From Kribbella turkmenica (GTDB lineage Bacteria; Actinomycetota; Actinomycetes; Propionibacteriales; Kribbellaceae): a DNA stretch of 64,000 bases. The translations under genes were made by a program, and so were the position numbers. The DNA lies in assembly GCF_004348725.1 (NCBI RefSeq), contig NZ_SMKR01000014.1, positions 1-64,000 of the forward strand. The letters run 5' to 3'. Within the stretch, counting starts at the first letter, position 1, and each line of letters opens with the position of its first letter. The notes under the pieces were generated by a model. It was not told the DNA's origin, searched no databases, and was given only the letters and a program-made list of their open reading frames with translations. Below, one piece after another: positions 7,066-15,075 of this stretch.

Positions 7066-8628
7066 ATGTCTCCGGCAACCAGTTTGACCGCGATCGGGCT
7101 GGTGATCGTCGCGACCATCGGCATCGGGCTGTTCGGGTTGCGGATCTCGCGGACGACGAGTGACTTCTACGTCGCCAGCCGGGTGGTCACGCCGCGGTGG
7201 AACGCGTCCGCGATCAGCGGCGAGTACCTGTCGGCGGCGTCGTTCCTCGGGGTCGCCGGCCTGGTGCTGGTGAACGGCGCGGACATGCTCTGGTTCTCCG
7301 TCGGCTACACGGTCGGCTACCTGATGCTGCTCGTCCTGGTCGCGGCACCGCTGCGCCGGTCCGGCGCCTACACGTTGCCCGACTTCGCCGAGACCAGGTT
7401 CGAGTCCGCGTTCGTCCGACGGATCTGCGCCGGCCTGGTCGTCGGCATCGGCACGCTCTACCTGCTGCCTCAGCTGCACGGCGCCGGGCTGACCCTGCAG
7501 ACGGTCACCGGCGCGCCGCCCGACGTCGGTGCCGCGGTCGTCGCGGTCATCGTGGTGATCAACGTCGCCGCGGGCGGCATGCGGTCGATCACCTTCGTCC
7601 AGGCGTTCCAGTACTGGCTGAAACTGACCGCGCTGGCGCTGCCGGTCTTCGTCATCCTGATCGCCTGGCGGTCGGTCGAGCACCCGGTCGGCGTACTCGA
7701 GGCGTTGCAGGGCGCGGGTGCCGAGTGGGCCGAGCCGTTGTCCACCGCGGGCGGCCGGGACCACCCGCTGTACGCGACCTATTCGTTGCTCTTGGCCCTT
7801 TGTTTCGGGACGATGGGCCTGCCGCACGTGCTGGTCCGGTTCTACACGAACCCGGACGGCCGGGCGGCCCGTCGTACGACCGTCGTCGTACTGGCGCTGC
7901 TGGGGACGTTCTACCTGTTCCCACCGGTGTACGCCGTGCTCGGGCGGACGTTCGCGCCGGATCTGGTCGGGAGCGGCGCGGACACCGTCGTACTGGAACT
8001 GCCGGGGCGGATCTTCCCCGGTACAGCAGGGGATCTGCTCGGTGCGCTGGTCGCGGCCGGGGCGTTCGCGGCGTTCCTGTCGACGTCGTCGGGACTCACC
8101 GTCGCGATCGCGGGCGTGATCGACCAGGACCTGTTGCGGAGCCGGCTGCACCGGTGGACCAGCGGGGATTACGTCGCGGTGAACAGCTTCCGGATCGCGG
8201 CCCTGCTGTCGATGTGTGTGCCGTACCTCGCGTTCCTGCTGACCGGGTCGCTGAGCCTCGCGGACACGGTCGGTCTTGCGTTCGCGGTGGCCGCGTCGAC
8301 GTTCTGCCCGTTGCTGGTGCTCGGGATCTGGTGGCGGCGGATGTCGACGACCGGGGCCGCGGCCGGGCTGATCGTCGGCGGCGTCGCGGCGAGTGCGGCC
8401 GCGCTGGTCAACGTCGTCGGCGGGCCGGACGACGGCTGGCCCCAGGCCCTGGTCGGTCAGCCGGCCGCGTGGACGATGCCACTCGCGTTCATCACCGTGA
8501 TCGTGGTGTCCAAGCTGACCCCGGACAAGATCCCGGCCGGCACCGCCCGCAGCATGGTCCGCCTGCACACCCCCGAAGCGGTCGACGTCGACCGCGGGCT
8601 GCCGCAGCCGCCGTACCGCTCGTCGTGA
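7066..8628 (+). CDS. Sodium:solute symporter, cation/monocarboxylate type
   Basis: A 520-residue SSS-family carrier with about 13 predicted membrane segments. Family signatures include TTSDFYVASR and SGEYLSAASFLGVAGL near the N-terminus, YWLKLTALALPVF, MGLPHVLVRFYT and AFLSTSSGLTVAIAGV. Acetate, pyruvate or propionate with a cation is the likely cargo. A GGGAGG ribosome binding site lies 6 bases before the ATG. It is shorter and more diverged from classical ActP than the second symporter at 9142, so the two carriers may differ in substrate. It belongs with the LytTR regulator and the small membrane protein upstream. Confidence 0.88.
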   Translation: MSPATSLTAIGLVIVATIGIGLFGLRISRTTSDFYVASRVVTPRWNASAISGEYLSAASFLGVAGLVLVNGADMLWFSVGYTVGYLMLLVLVAAPLRRSGAYTLPDFAETRFESAFVRRICAGLVVGIGTLYLLPQLHGAGLTLQTVTGAPPDVGAAVVAVIVVINVAAGGMRSITFVQAFQYWLKLTALALPVFVILIAWRSVEHPVGVLEALQGAGAEWAEPLSTAGGRDHPLYATYSLLLALCFGTMGLPHVLVRFYTNPDGRAARRTTVVVLALLGTFYLFPPVYAVLGRTFAPDLVGSGADTVVLELPGRIFPGTAGDLLGALVAAGAFAAFLSTSSGLTVAIAGVIDQDLLRSRLHRWTSGDYVAVNSFRIAALLSMCVPYLAFLLTGSLSLADTVGLAFAVAASTFCPLLVLGIWWRRMSTTGAAAGLIVGGVAASAAALVNVVGGPDDGWPQALVGQPAAWTMPLAFITVIVVSKLTPDKIPAGTARSMVRLHTPEAVDVDRGLPQPPYRSS

Positions 8629-8673
8629 GGATTCGACCGCTCGTCGCAGCGGCGTGATCCACCGGACGACTGG

Positions 8674-8735
8674 TGTGGTCCATTGAGCGCTCGACGCGCG
8701 TGGGTGCTGTCGATCGGGCCGTGACCCGGACCACA
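8674..8735. promoter_or_regulatory. Inverted repeat upstream of the DUF485-symporter operon
   Basis: TGTGGTCC (8674-8681) and GGACCACA (8728-8735) are exact inverted repeats 46 bases apart within the 172-bp gap before the DUF485 gene. A protein bound at both could loop the DNA or bracket the promoter. The LytTR regulator is one candidate, but the sequence does not show classic LytTR direct repeats. Confidence 0.35.
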
Positions 8736-8800
8736 GTACGACCAGCAGCAGCCCCCGCCGGCGTACCCGCCCGGCCTGATCTATGTCTGGAGGTCCCGCG

Positions 8801-9145
8801 ATGAGCGATACGACGCGATCCGCGGGCGACCCGGAGCTCACGACGTACCGAGACGTCCAGGTGTCACCGGACTTCTCGGAGTTGCGTCGCCGGTTCCGCC
8901 GCTTCGTGTTCCCGATGACCGGCCTGTTCCTGGTCTGGTACTTCCTCTACGTCCTGCTCGCCGCGTACGCGCCCGGGTTCATGTCCTCGCGGATCGGCGG
9001 CAACATCAACGTCGCGCTGCTGTTCGGGCTCGGCCAGTTCGTGTCGACCTTCGCCATCACGATGATTTACGTCCGCTGGGCCGACCGGCGATTCGACGCC
9101 GAGGCCGACCGGATGCGTCAACTGATCGAGGGAGCCGACCGGTGA
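8801..9145 (+). CDS. DUF485 membrane protein
   Basis: A 114-residue DUF485 protein (PF04341, YjcH-like) with two membrane helices: FPMTGLFLVWYFLYVLLAAY, then the typical loop APGFMSSRIGGNINVALLFGLGQF, a helix and a charged tail. Family members are encoded next to ActP-type acetate permeases and are thought to be accessory subunits. ATG 8801 is chosen over 8783 because GGAGG lies 7 bases before it. Its stop overlaps the symporter start (GTGA), so the two are translationally coupled. Confidence 0.92.
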   Translation: MSDTTRSAGDPELTTYRDVQVSPDFSELRRRFRRFVFPMTGLFLVWYFLYVLLAAYAPGFMSSRIGGNINVALLFGLGQFVSTFAITMIYVRWADRRFDAEADRMRQLIEGADR

Positions 9146-10788
9146 CCGCCCCACTCTTGTTGCCACAGGCGACCGACATCGGCAACCCGACGGTCAACAT
9201 CGCGATCTTCGCGCTGTTCGTGGTCGCGACGCTGGCCATCGTGATCAAGGCGTCCCGGAACAACCGGACCGCGGCCGACTTCTACGCCGGCGGCCGGTCG
9301 TTCACCGGCCCGCAGAACGGGGTGGCGATCGCCGGTGACTACCTGTCCGCCGCGTCCTTCCTCGGCATCGCGGGAGCGATCGCCCTGAACGGGTACGACG
9401 GCTTCCTCTACTCGATCGGCTTCCTGGTGGCGTGGCTCGTGGCCCTGTTGCTGGTCGCCGAACTGCTCCGGAACACCGGCCGCTTCACGATGGCCGACGT
9501 ACTGTCGTTCCGGCTCAAGCAGCGGCCCGTCCGGATGGCGGCCGCGATCTCGACCCTCGGCGTCTGCTTCTTCTACCTGCTGGCGCAGATGGCAGGCGCC
9601 GGGGGTCTCGTCGCCCTCCTGCTGGGCATCGACGGCCGCGCCGGGCAGAGCCTGGTGATCGCCGTGGTCGGCATCATCATGATCACGTACGTGCTGGTCG
9701 GCGGGATGAAGGGCACCACCTGGGTGCAGATCATCAAGGCCGTCCTGCTGGTCCTCGGCGCCGGTCTGATGACGCTGTGGGTGCTGGCGAAGTACACCTT
9801 CAACCTGTCCGGTCTGCTCGGTGCGGCCGTCGACAGAAGCCCGGCGGCCGGTGAGAGGCTGCTCAACCCGGGTCTGCAGTACGGCATGACCGGTATCACC
9901 AAGCTGGACTTCATCTCGCTGGCGCTGGCGCTGGTGCTCGGCACCGCCGGTCTACCGCACGTGCTGATGCGCTTCTACACGGTGCCGTCGGCCAAGGAAG
10001 CCAGGCGCAGTGTCAGCTGGGCGATCTGGATCATCGGCATCTTCTACCTGTTCACGCTGGTCCTCGGGTACGGCGCCGCCGCGCTCGTCGGGCCGGACGT
10101 CATCAGGGCCGCTCCGGGCAGGGCCAACTCCGCCGCGCCTCTGCTGGCCTTCGAACTGGGGGGCGAGCTTCTGCTCGGGGTGATCTCCGCGGTCGCGTTC
10201 GCCACCATCCTCGCCGTCGTCGCGGGGCTCACGATCACCGCGAGTGCGTCCTTCGCGCACGACGTCTACGGCCAGGTGATCAAGAGGGGCGAGGTCAACG
10301 CCGACGGCGAGGTCCGGGTCGCCCGGATCACCGCCGCGGTGATCGGTGCGGTAGCGATCGTCGGCGGCATCTTCGCCAACGGGCAGAACATCGCCTTCCT
10401 GGTGGCCCTGGCGTTCGCCGTCGCGGCCAGTGCGAACCTGCCGACGATCCTGTACTCGCTGTTCTGGCGGCGGTTCAACACCCGCGGCGCGCTCTGGAGC
10501 ATCTACGGCGGTCTGGGCTCGGCGATCGTCCTGATCGCGTTCAGCCCGGTCGTCTCCGGCAAGGTGGACGCCAAGACCGGCGCCAGCCTGTCGATGATCA
10601 CCGACACCGGGATCGACTTCCACTGGTTCCCACTGGACAACCCCGGCATCGTCTCGATCCCGCTGGCATTCTTCCTCGGCTGGCTCGGAACCGTCACCAG
10701 CAAGGAGCAGACCGACGTCGACAAGTTCGCCGAGATGGAGGTCCGCTCCCTGACCGGCGCCGGCGCCGAGAAGGCGGTGCAGCACTGA
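9142..10788 (+). CDS. Cation/acetate symporter (ActP/MctC-like)
   Basis: A 548-residue SSS-family carrier closest to ActP and corynebacterial MctC, which import acetate, pyruvate and propionate with a cation. Visible signatures: TAADFYAGGRSFTGPQNGVA, AGDYLSAASFLGIAGAIAL, FFYLLAQMAGAGGLV, GTAGLPHVLMRFYTVPSAKE and TILAVVAGLTITASASFAHD. About 13 membrane helices. The GTG start overlaps the DUF485 stop. Two hairpins follow the gene. It probably answers to the LytS/LytTR pair in this cluster, giving extracellular monocarboxylate scavenging. Confidence 0.92.
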   Translation: MTAPLLLPQATDIGNPTVNIAIFALFVVATLAIVIKASRNNRTAADFYAGGRSFTGPQNGVAIAGDYLSAASFLGIAGAIALNGYDGFLYSIGFLVAWLVALLLVAELLRNTGRFTMADVLSFRLKQRPVRMAAAISTLGVCFFYLLAQMAGAGGLVALLLGIDGRAGQSLVIAVVGIIMITYVLVGGMKGTTWVQIIKAVLLVLGAGLMTLWVLAKYTFNLSGLLGAAVDRSPAAGERLLNPGLQYGMTGITKLDFISLALALVLGTAGLPHVLMRFYTVPSAKEARRSVSWAIWIIGIFYLFTLVLGYGAAALVGPDVIRAAPGRANSAAPLLAFELGGELLLGVISAVAFATILAVVAGLTITASASFAHDVYGQVIKRGEVNADGEVRVARITAAVIGAVAIVGGIFANGQNIAFLVALAFAVAASANLPTILYSLFWRRFNTRGALWSIYGGLGSAIVLIAFSPVVSGKVDAKTGASLSMITDTGIDFHWFPLDNPGIVSIPLAFFLGWLGTVTSKEQTDVDKFAEMEVRSLTGAGAEKAVQH

Positions 10789-10802
10789 GAGGGCCGAAAG
10801 AC

Positions 10803-10846
10803 CTGTCAGGCAGGCCCTGCTGAACACCTGCGAACCTGCCTGACAG
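10803..10846. terminator. Long hairpin after the acetate symporter
   Basis: CTGTCAGGCAGG (10803-10814) and CCTGCCTGACAG (10835-10846) are perfect 12-bp arms with a 20-nt loop, starting 14 bases after the stop. Probably the first of two terminator stems. Confidence 0.6.
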
Positions 10847-10861
10847 CCCCACCTCCGCCCC

Positions 10862-10899
10862 AAGACGGACCCGGTATCCCCTGAGCCCGGGTCCGTCTT
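10862..10899. terminator. Bidirectional terminator between convergent genes
   Basis: AAGACGGACCCGG (10862-10874) and CCGGGTCCGTCTT (10887-10899) form a perfect 13-bp stem with a 12-nt loop. It ends in CTT on the plus strand and also serves the minus-strand CYTH/CHAD gene. The 116 bases after it hold no recognisable feature. Confidence 0.75.
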
Positions 10900-11015
10900 C
10901 CACGTCTTACCGAGAGCCGTGCCCGCTGAGGTCGATGGAGACGCCCGCAGTCAGCCCACGACCAGACTGCGCCGACACCACATCGCCGTCGGCGCGCGGA
11001 GCACCGGGTGCGGAA

Positions 11016-12506
11016 TCAGTTGAGTCTCAGGCTGGGCCAGAGGGTGTAGAAGGCGTCTCGGGAGCGGATGCCTCGCTGTTCCTCGGCGGCGTGGAGGCGG
11101 CCGAAGGTGAAGGCGTTGCCGCCGTCGAGGTGGACCTGGACGGCGAGCTGGCGGAGCAGGTCGCGGGAGACGACGGAGTCCTGGTGTTCGCCGAGGACCT
11201 CCTGGACTTCTTCGGCGCGGGCCGCGAGATCGGCGGCCTCGTCGCCCAGCACAGGTACGGCGGACTCCGCGGCGTACCGGAGTCGTTTGGCCGCCTTGCG
11301 GACCTCGTGGAGCTCGTGGTCCTGCTCGGCGGACGTCTCGGCGGCCTCGGAACGACGGACGGCCTTCCGCATCCGCTTCCAGTCGTGCTCGAGGAGGTCG
11401 CCGATCTGTTTCTTGGCTTTCCTGTCGTCCCCGGTCAGTGGCGGCCGCGCGATCAGCTCGTCGAGCGTGTCGAGGAGACGGAAGTACCGCTCGCTCTCCA
11501 ACGCGGCCAGTGCACCGGCCCGGCCCTCCTTGTACACACCTCGCAGGTGGTCGTCGATCCGCCCGGCGACCCGGCCCATGACCAGCTCGTCCGGCTGTTC
11601 GGCGACCTCGGCGGCGAAGTGTTCCCGCTGGACCTCGGCGTCGCGCGCGACCCCGAGCTCACCGGCGAGCCACTTCAGCTCGGTCCGGATCCGGTCGCCC
11701 TGCTCGCGGTCCACCACCGGCCGGTACGTCGCCAGCGCCGACCGCAGGCGCCGGGTCGCCACCCGGAACTTGTGGATCGAGTCCGGCACGTCGCGGCGGA
11801 CCTCGGGGTCGCGCTCGCGGATCGCCTGCACCTGCGCGCCGGCGTACGCCCGGAAGAGGTCGGACGTCAGCGGCTTCGAGGGCAGCTCCCACGCGTCGGC
11901 CGCCGGCACCCGATCACCCAGCGCACGGGCGAGTTTGCTCGGACCCGACGCGGGTGAGGCGCCGGCGGATCGCAGTACCTCCTCGGCGGCCTCCAGCAGT
12001 GCACGGTCGCCGCCGACCAGCTCGAGCTCCCACTCGCGCCAGCTGTCGGGCTCAGCGCCGGCGACGACAGCGGTGACGCGGTCGTCGGCGAGCTCCGCCA
12101 GTACGGCGCCGTCGGCGTCGAGCAACCTGTGGACGATGCGCTTCGTGCTCAACGTCACCACCGGAACGAGCTGAGAATCGCGCGCGTGGACCCGGACCGT
12201 TCGCACCACAGCGGCCGGCACGTTGTGGTTGGAGCGGCCGAGCGGGTGCCTGACCTCGAGCCGTTCCCCGGACGACACCGGGAACTTCACGTGCCAACCG
12301 TCGTCCTCGCCGCCGGTCCGGCGGCGCAGGGTCACCTTGTTGGCCGCGAGGACCAGCGCCTCGGTGTCGTAGTACACCGCCTCGAGGTCGAGCTCCACCG
12401 GTTGCGCGACACTCGCGACCCCGGGCAGCTCGTGCAGCGCCGGCAGGCTCGCGGCCTCGTCGACCTCGTACTTGGTCTCGATCTCGAGCTGCTCAGAGGG
12501 CGCCAT
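11016..12506 (-). CDS. CYTH and CHAD domain protein
   Basis: A 496-residue protein with an N-terminal CYTH (triphosphate tunnel) domain, about 5-195, and a C-terminal CHAD domain, about 205-490. The tunnel signature ExExK is E8, E10, K12; further tunnel residues appear in DLEAVYYDTE, LRRRTGG and VKFPV. The CHAD part has conserved His/Arg motifs (HKFRVATRRLRSALATY, HELHEVRKAAKRLRYAAES). CYTH domains hydrolyse or bind triphosphates such as tripolyphosphate, and CHAD domains bind polyphosphate, so a cytoplasmic polyphosphate-linked role is likely. It is last in an operon after a methyltransferase and a 51-residue membrane peptide. Confidence 0.93.
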   Translation of the reverse strand: MAPSEQLEIETKYEVDEAASLPALHELPGVASVAQPVELDLEAVYYDTEALVLAANKVTLRRRTGGEDDGWHVKFPVSSGERLEVRHPLGRSNHNVPAAVVRTVRVHARDSQLVPVVTLSTKRIVHRLLDADGAVLAELADDRVTAVVAGAEPDSWREWELELVGGDRALLEAAEEVLRSAGASPASGPSKLARALGDRVPAADAWELPSKPLTSDLFRAYAGAQVQAIRERDPEVRRDVPDSIHKFRVATRRLRSALATYRPVVDREQGDRIRTELKWLAGELGVARDAEVQREHFAAEVAEQPDELVMGRVAGRIDDHLRGVYKEGRAGALAALESERYFRLLDTLDELIARPPLTGDDRKAKKQIGDLLEHDWKRMRKAVRRSEAAETSAEQDHELHEVRKAAKRLRYAAESAVPVLGDEAADLAARAEEVQEVLGEHQDSVVSRDLLRQLAVQVHLDGGNAFTFGRLHAAEEQRGIRSRDAFYTLWPSLRLN

Positions 12507-12538
12507 GCACTCCTGTCTACCAGGCGTTCGTGAACTGG

Positions 12539-12694
12539 TCAGCGGAGTGCCCGCAGGTCGGCGCTCAGCCGTTCCAGATCGCGATCGGGTACGCCGTTGC
12601 GCGCGATCGCCGGCGTGGACGGCCAGGCCTGCCGGTCGTGGTTCAGCTGCAGGGCCCAGACGATCAGGGCGAGAAGGAGCAACAGGGTCAGCAT
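12539..12694 (-). CDS. Small single-helix membrane protein
   Basis: A 51-residue protein: an N-terminal helix (MLTLLLLLALIVWALQL) followed by a polar tail ending in LERLSADLRALR, which looks amphipathic. Its ATG overlaps the methyltransferase stop (ATGCTGA), indicating translational coupling, and the CYTH/CHAD gene starts 32 bases further on. I do not recognise a family. The overlap, coupling and clean membrane helix favour a real gene. Confidence 0.65.
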   Translation of the reverse strand: MLTLLLLLALIVWALQLNHDRQAWPSTPAIARNGVPDRDLERLSADLRALR

Positions 12695-13491
12695 TTCCGG
12701 CCTACCGAGGTGAAGAAGGTGTAGTGGAAGGTGCCGCCGGGTGCGGCGGTCTTCTCCAGGTCGCGGATGCCCGCCTGCCACTCGGCGGGAGTTCGCATCC
12801 CGGCGGCGAGCGCACGTTCGCGGACCGACTCGACCATCGCGACGAACGTCCTGCGGGTGAAGCCGTCGACCAGGTGCGGCAGCGTCTCGTCGGCGTACAC
12901 GGTGCACGGCCAGGCACGGACGTCGCCGTACCCCGCGTCCTTGAGCAACGGCTGCAGTCGGCGGCCGATCAGTGCGTCGCCCCCGGACGCGGCCTGCAGG
13001 TCGACGAGGCAGTCGATCGCCGCCTGCGCCGCCGTACTCCGCGGGTGGTAGAACGCCGACTCGTGATCGCCCTCGATCACGGTGATCGTGCCCGCGGGCC
13101 GGATGAGCCGTCGCAGCTCGACCAGCGCCTCCTCGGGCTTGGGCAGGTGCTCGAGGACGAAGCAGACGAAGACGTGGTCGAAGGACTCGTCGGGGAAGGG
13201 CAGGTCGAGGAGGTCGCCGTGGTGCCAGTCCACCTGGGCGCCGACGGCGGCGATGCGGGCCTTCGCCTGGGCGAGCGACTCCTCGGAGATGTCGACCGAG
13301 ACGAGGTCGATGCCGGGGCTGCGGGTCACCAGCTGGAGTGTCTGTGCACCGACGCCGCAGCCCGCCTCGAGCACGCGGCTCCCGGCCGGATAGCGGATGC
13401 CGGCATGCAGCAGGTCGGCGAGAGTCTGCGCCTGGTCGGTCAGCCGGCGGGACTCGGCGGGGGTGTAGCCGTGTACGTAGTCAGTTCCCAT
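12688..13491 (-). CDS. SAM-dependent class I methyltransferase
   Basis: A 267-residue methyltransferase. Motif I VLEAGCGVGAQT lies near 41-52, motif II LVSVDISEESLAQAKAR near 63-80, and FDHVFVCFVLEHLPKPEEAL contains the post-motif region, as in the UbiE/Methyltransf_11 group. The substrate is unknown. The start lies 28 bases from the divergent MocR-type regulator, whose candidate binding sites overlap this gene's promoter (-10 CATAAT at 13514-13509). It heads an operon with the membrane peptide and the CYTH/CHAD gene. Confidence 0.88.
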   Translation of the reverse strand: MGTDYVHGYTPAESRRLTDQAQTLADLLHAGIRYPAGSRVLEAGCGVGAQTLQLVTRSPGIDLVSVDISEESLAQAKARIAAVGAQVDWHHGDLLDLPFPDESFDHVFVCFVLEHLPKPEEALVELRRLIRPAGTITVIEGDHESAFYHPRSTAAQAAIDCLVDLQAASGGDALIGRRLQPLLKDAGYGDVRAWPCTVYADETLPHLVDGFTRRTFVAMVESVRERALAAGMRTPAEWQAGIRDLEKTAAPGGTFHYTFFTSVGRKC

Positions 13492-13508
13492 AGCTCCACG
13501 CTGACGGC

Positions 13509-13557
13509 ATTATGGACTAGTGAACAGGTCCAATCAGGGCGAAATTGGTCGGTCCAA
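13509..13557. promoter_or_regulatory. Candidate MocR operator in the divergent promoter
   Basis: GGTCCAAT (13527-13534), ATTGGTC (13544-13550) and GGTCCAA (13551-13557) make an inverted and direct arrangement of a CCAAT/ATTGG half-site, lying over the MocR start and the -35 side of the methyltransferase promoter. The second MocR gene in the window has the same half-sites at its start, which supports them as recognition elements. Confidence 0.5.
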
Positions 13558-15046
13558 AGCAGGGGCCGACTTCCTTCAGCTGGACCCGTCCGAGGCGGAG
13601 GCGGGCGGCCTGTCGGACTGGCTGACCGAGCGGCTCCGGACGGCGATCTCGGACGGCCGGCTCCCGATCGGCAGCCGCCTCCCGGCGACCCGGGTGCTCG
13701 CCGCCGAGCTCCAGATCTCCCGCGGCGTGGTGACCGAGGCCTACCAGCGCCTCACCGAGGACGGCCACGTGGCCGGTCAAGGCCGCGCCGGCACCATCGT
13801 CGTCGCCGCGCCCACGCACAGGACGAACGGCGCGGCTGAACACGGGCGGCGTGGCCGGGGTGGTGCAGTCCTCAGGAACCAAGGACTGGTCAAGCCGTCG
13901 AAGGCGAAAACTCCGACGTGGGAGGCCGTGGTTTCCGCGCCCGGGCTGGACGTCTTCGACAGTCTTCGGGCAGCGCCGGCGCGGATCGATCTCACGCCGG
14001 GGGTGCCGGATCTGGCGGCGTTCCCGCGGGCGGCCTGGCTCAAGGCCGAGCGGGCCGTGCTGGGCAACCTGGAGTCCGCCGAGTTCGGGTACGGCGATCC
14101 GTCCGGGACGCCGGCGATGCGACGGGCGATCGCCAACTGGCTGGCGCGCAACCGGGGCGTCGCCGCGCACCCGGAGGACCTGATCGTCGTGGCCGGCGTC
14201 TCCCAGGCGATCGGCCTGGTCGCCCAGGTCCTGACGTCCCGCGGGATCACCGCGATGGCGGTCGAGGATCCCGGCTCGCTCGGTTCCCGGCAGCACCTGC
14301 ACAACTGGGGTCTCGACACGCCGCCGATCCCGGTCGACGAAGGCGGCCTCCGGGTGGACCTTCTCCGGGAATCGGGTGCCCAGGTGGTGATGGTGACACC
14401 GGCACACCACTTCCCGACCGGCGTCGTCCTGGACGGTGAACGACGGCGGGCGCTGATCCAGTGGGCCGCCGAGGGCGGCCTGATCATGGAGGACGACTAC
14501 GACGCCGAGCACCGGTACGACCGCCCGCCCGTTCCGGCACTGCGGGCGATGCTGGCCGATCAGGTGATCTACGCGGGCAGCGTCTCGAAGCTGCTCGCGC
14601 CGTCCCTGCGCATCGGGTGGATGCTGCCGCCGCCGCAGTACAAGGACGAACTGATCGGCAGGAAGCGGCTGGCCGATCTCGGCAACGCCGCGCTCCCCCA
14701 GCTCACCCTCGCCCACCTGATGGAGTCCGGTGAGCTCGAACGCCAGCTGCGCTTCCTCCGCCGGCGCCACCGCACCCGCCGCGACGCCATGTCCCGGGCA
14801 GTCGCCAACTATCTGCCCTCAGCAACCGTTCACGGTGCCGCCGCCGGACTGCATCTGACGATCACCTTCGACGGCGACGTGAACGACGTCGAACTGGCCG
14901 CGGCGGCGCTCCAGAAGGGCGTCAAGACCCACCCGCTGTCCTGGCACTGTCAGCTCCCGCACGCCCCGGGCTTGGTCCTCGGGTACGCCGCCCGCACGCC
15001 CACTGAGCTCACCGAAGCCATCGCCACCATCGCCGACGTCATGTGA
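13520..15046 (+). CDS. MocR/PdxR-type PLP-dependent transcriptional regulator
   Basis: A 508-residue fusion of a GntR-type winged helix (about 30-95: LRTAISDGRLPIGSRLPATR, SRGVVTEAYQRL) and a fold-type I aminotransferase-like domain (about 150-500). The PLP lysine is in YAGSVSKLLAPSLRIGW, and EDDYDAEHRYD carries the ring-contacting Asp. Such proteins sense PLP or amino compounds and regulate neighbours. GTG 13520 is the best upstream start but lies within the candidate operator, so the protein could start later. The divergent methyltransferase is the obvious target; no pdxST genes are nearby, so this is not clearly a vitamin B6 regulator. Confidence 0.9.
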   Translation: MNRSNQGEIGRSKAGADFLQLDPSEAEAGGLSDWLTERLRTAISDGRLPIGSRLPATRVLAAELQISRGVVTEAYQRLTEDGHVAGQGRAGTIVVAAPTHRTNGAAEHGRRGRGGAVLRNQGLVKPSKAKTPTWEAVVSAPGLDVFDSLRAAPARIDLTPGVPDLAAFPRAAWLKAERAVLGNLESAEFGYGDPSGTPAMRRAIANWLARNRGVAAHPEDLIVVAGVSQAIGLVAQVLTSRGITAMAVEDPGSLGSRQHLHNWGLDTPPIPVDEGGLRVDLLRESGAQVVMVTPAHHFPTGVVLDGERRRALIQWAAEGGLIMEDDYDAEHRYDRPPVPALRAMLADQVIYAGSVSKLLAPSLRIGWMLPPPQYKDELIGRKRLADLGNAALPQLTLAHLMESGELERQLRFLRRRHRTRRDAMSRAVANYLPSATVHGAAAGLHLTITFDGDVNDVELAAAALQKGVKTHPLSWHCQLPHAPGLVLGYAARTPTELTEAIATIADVM

Positions 15047-15075
15047 CCGAGGGACAGGCGGTGGGCTCGGCCTCC

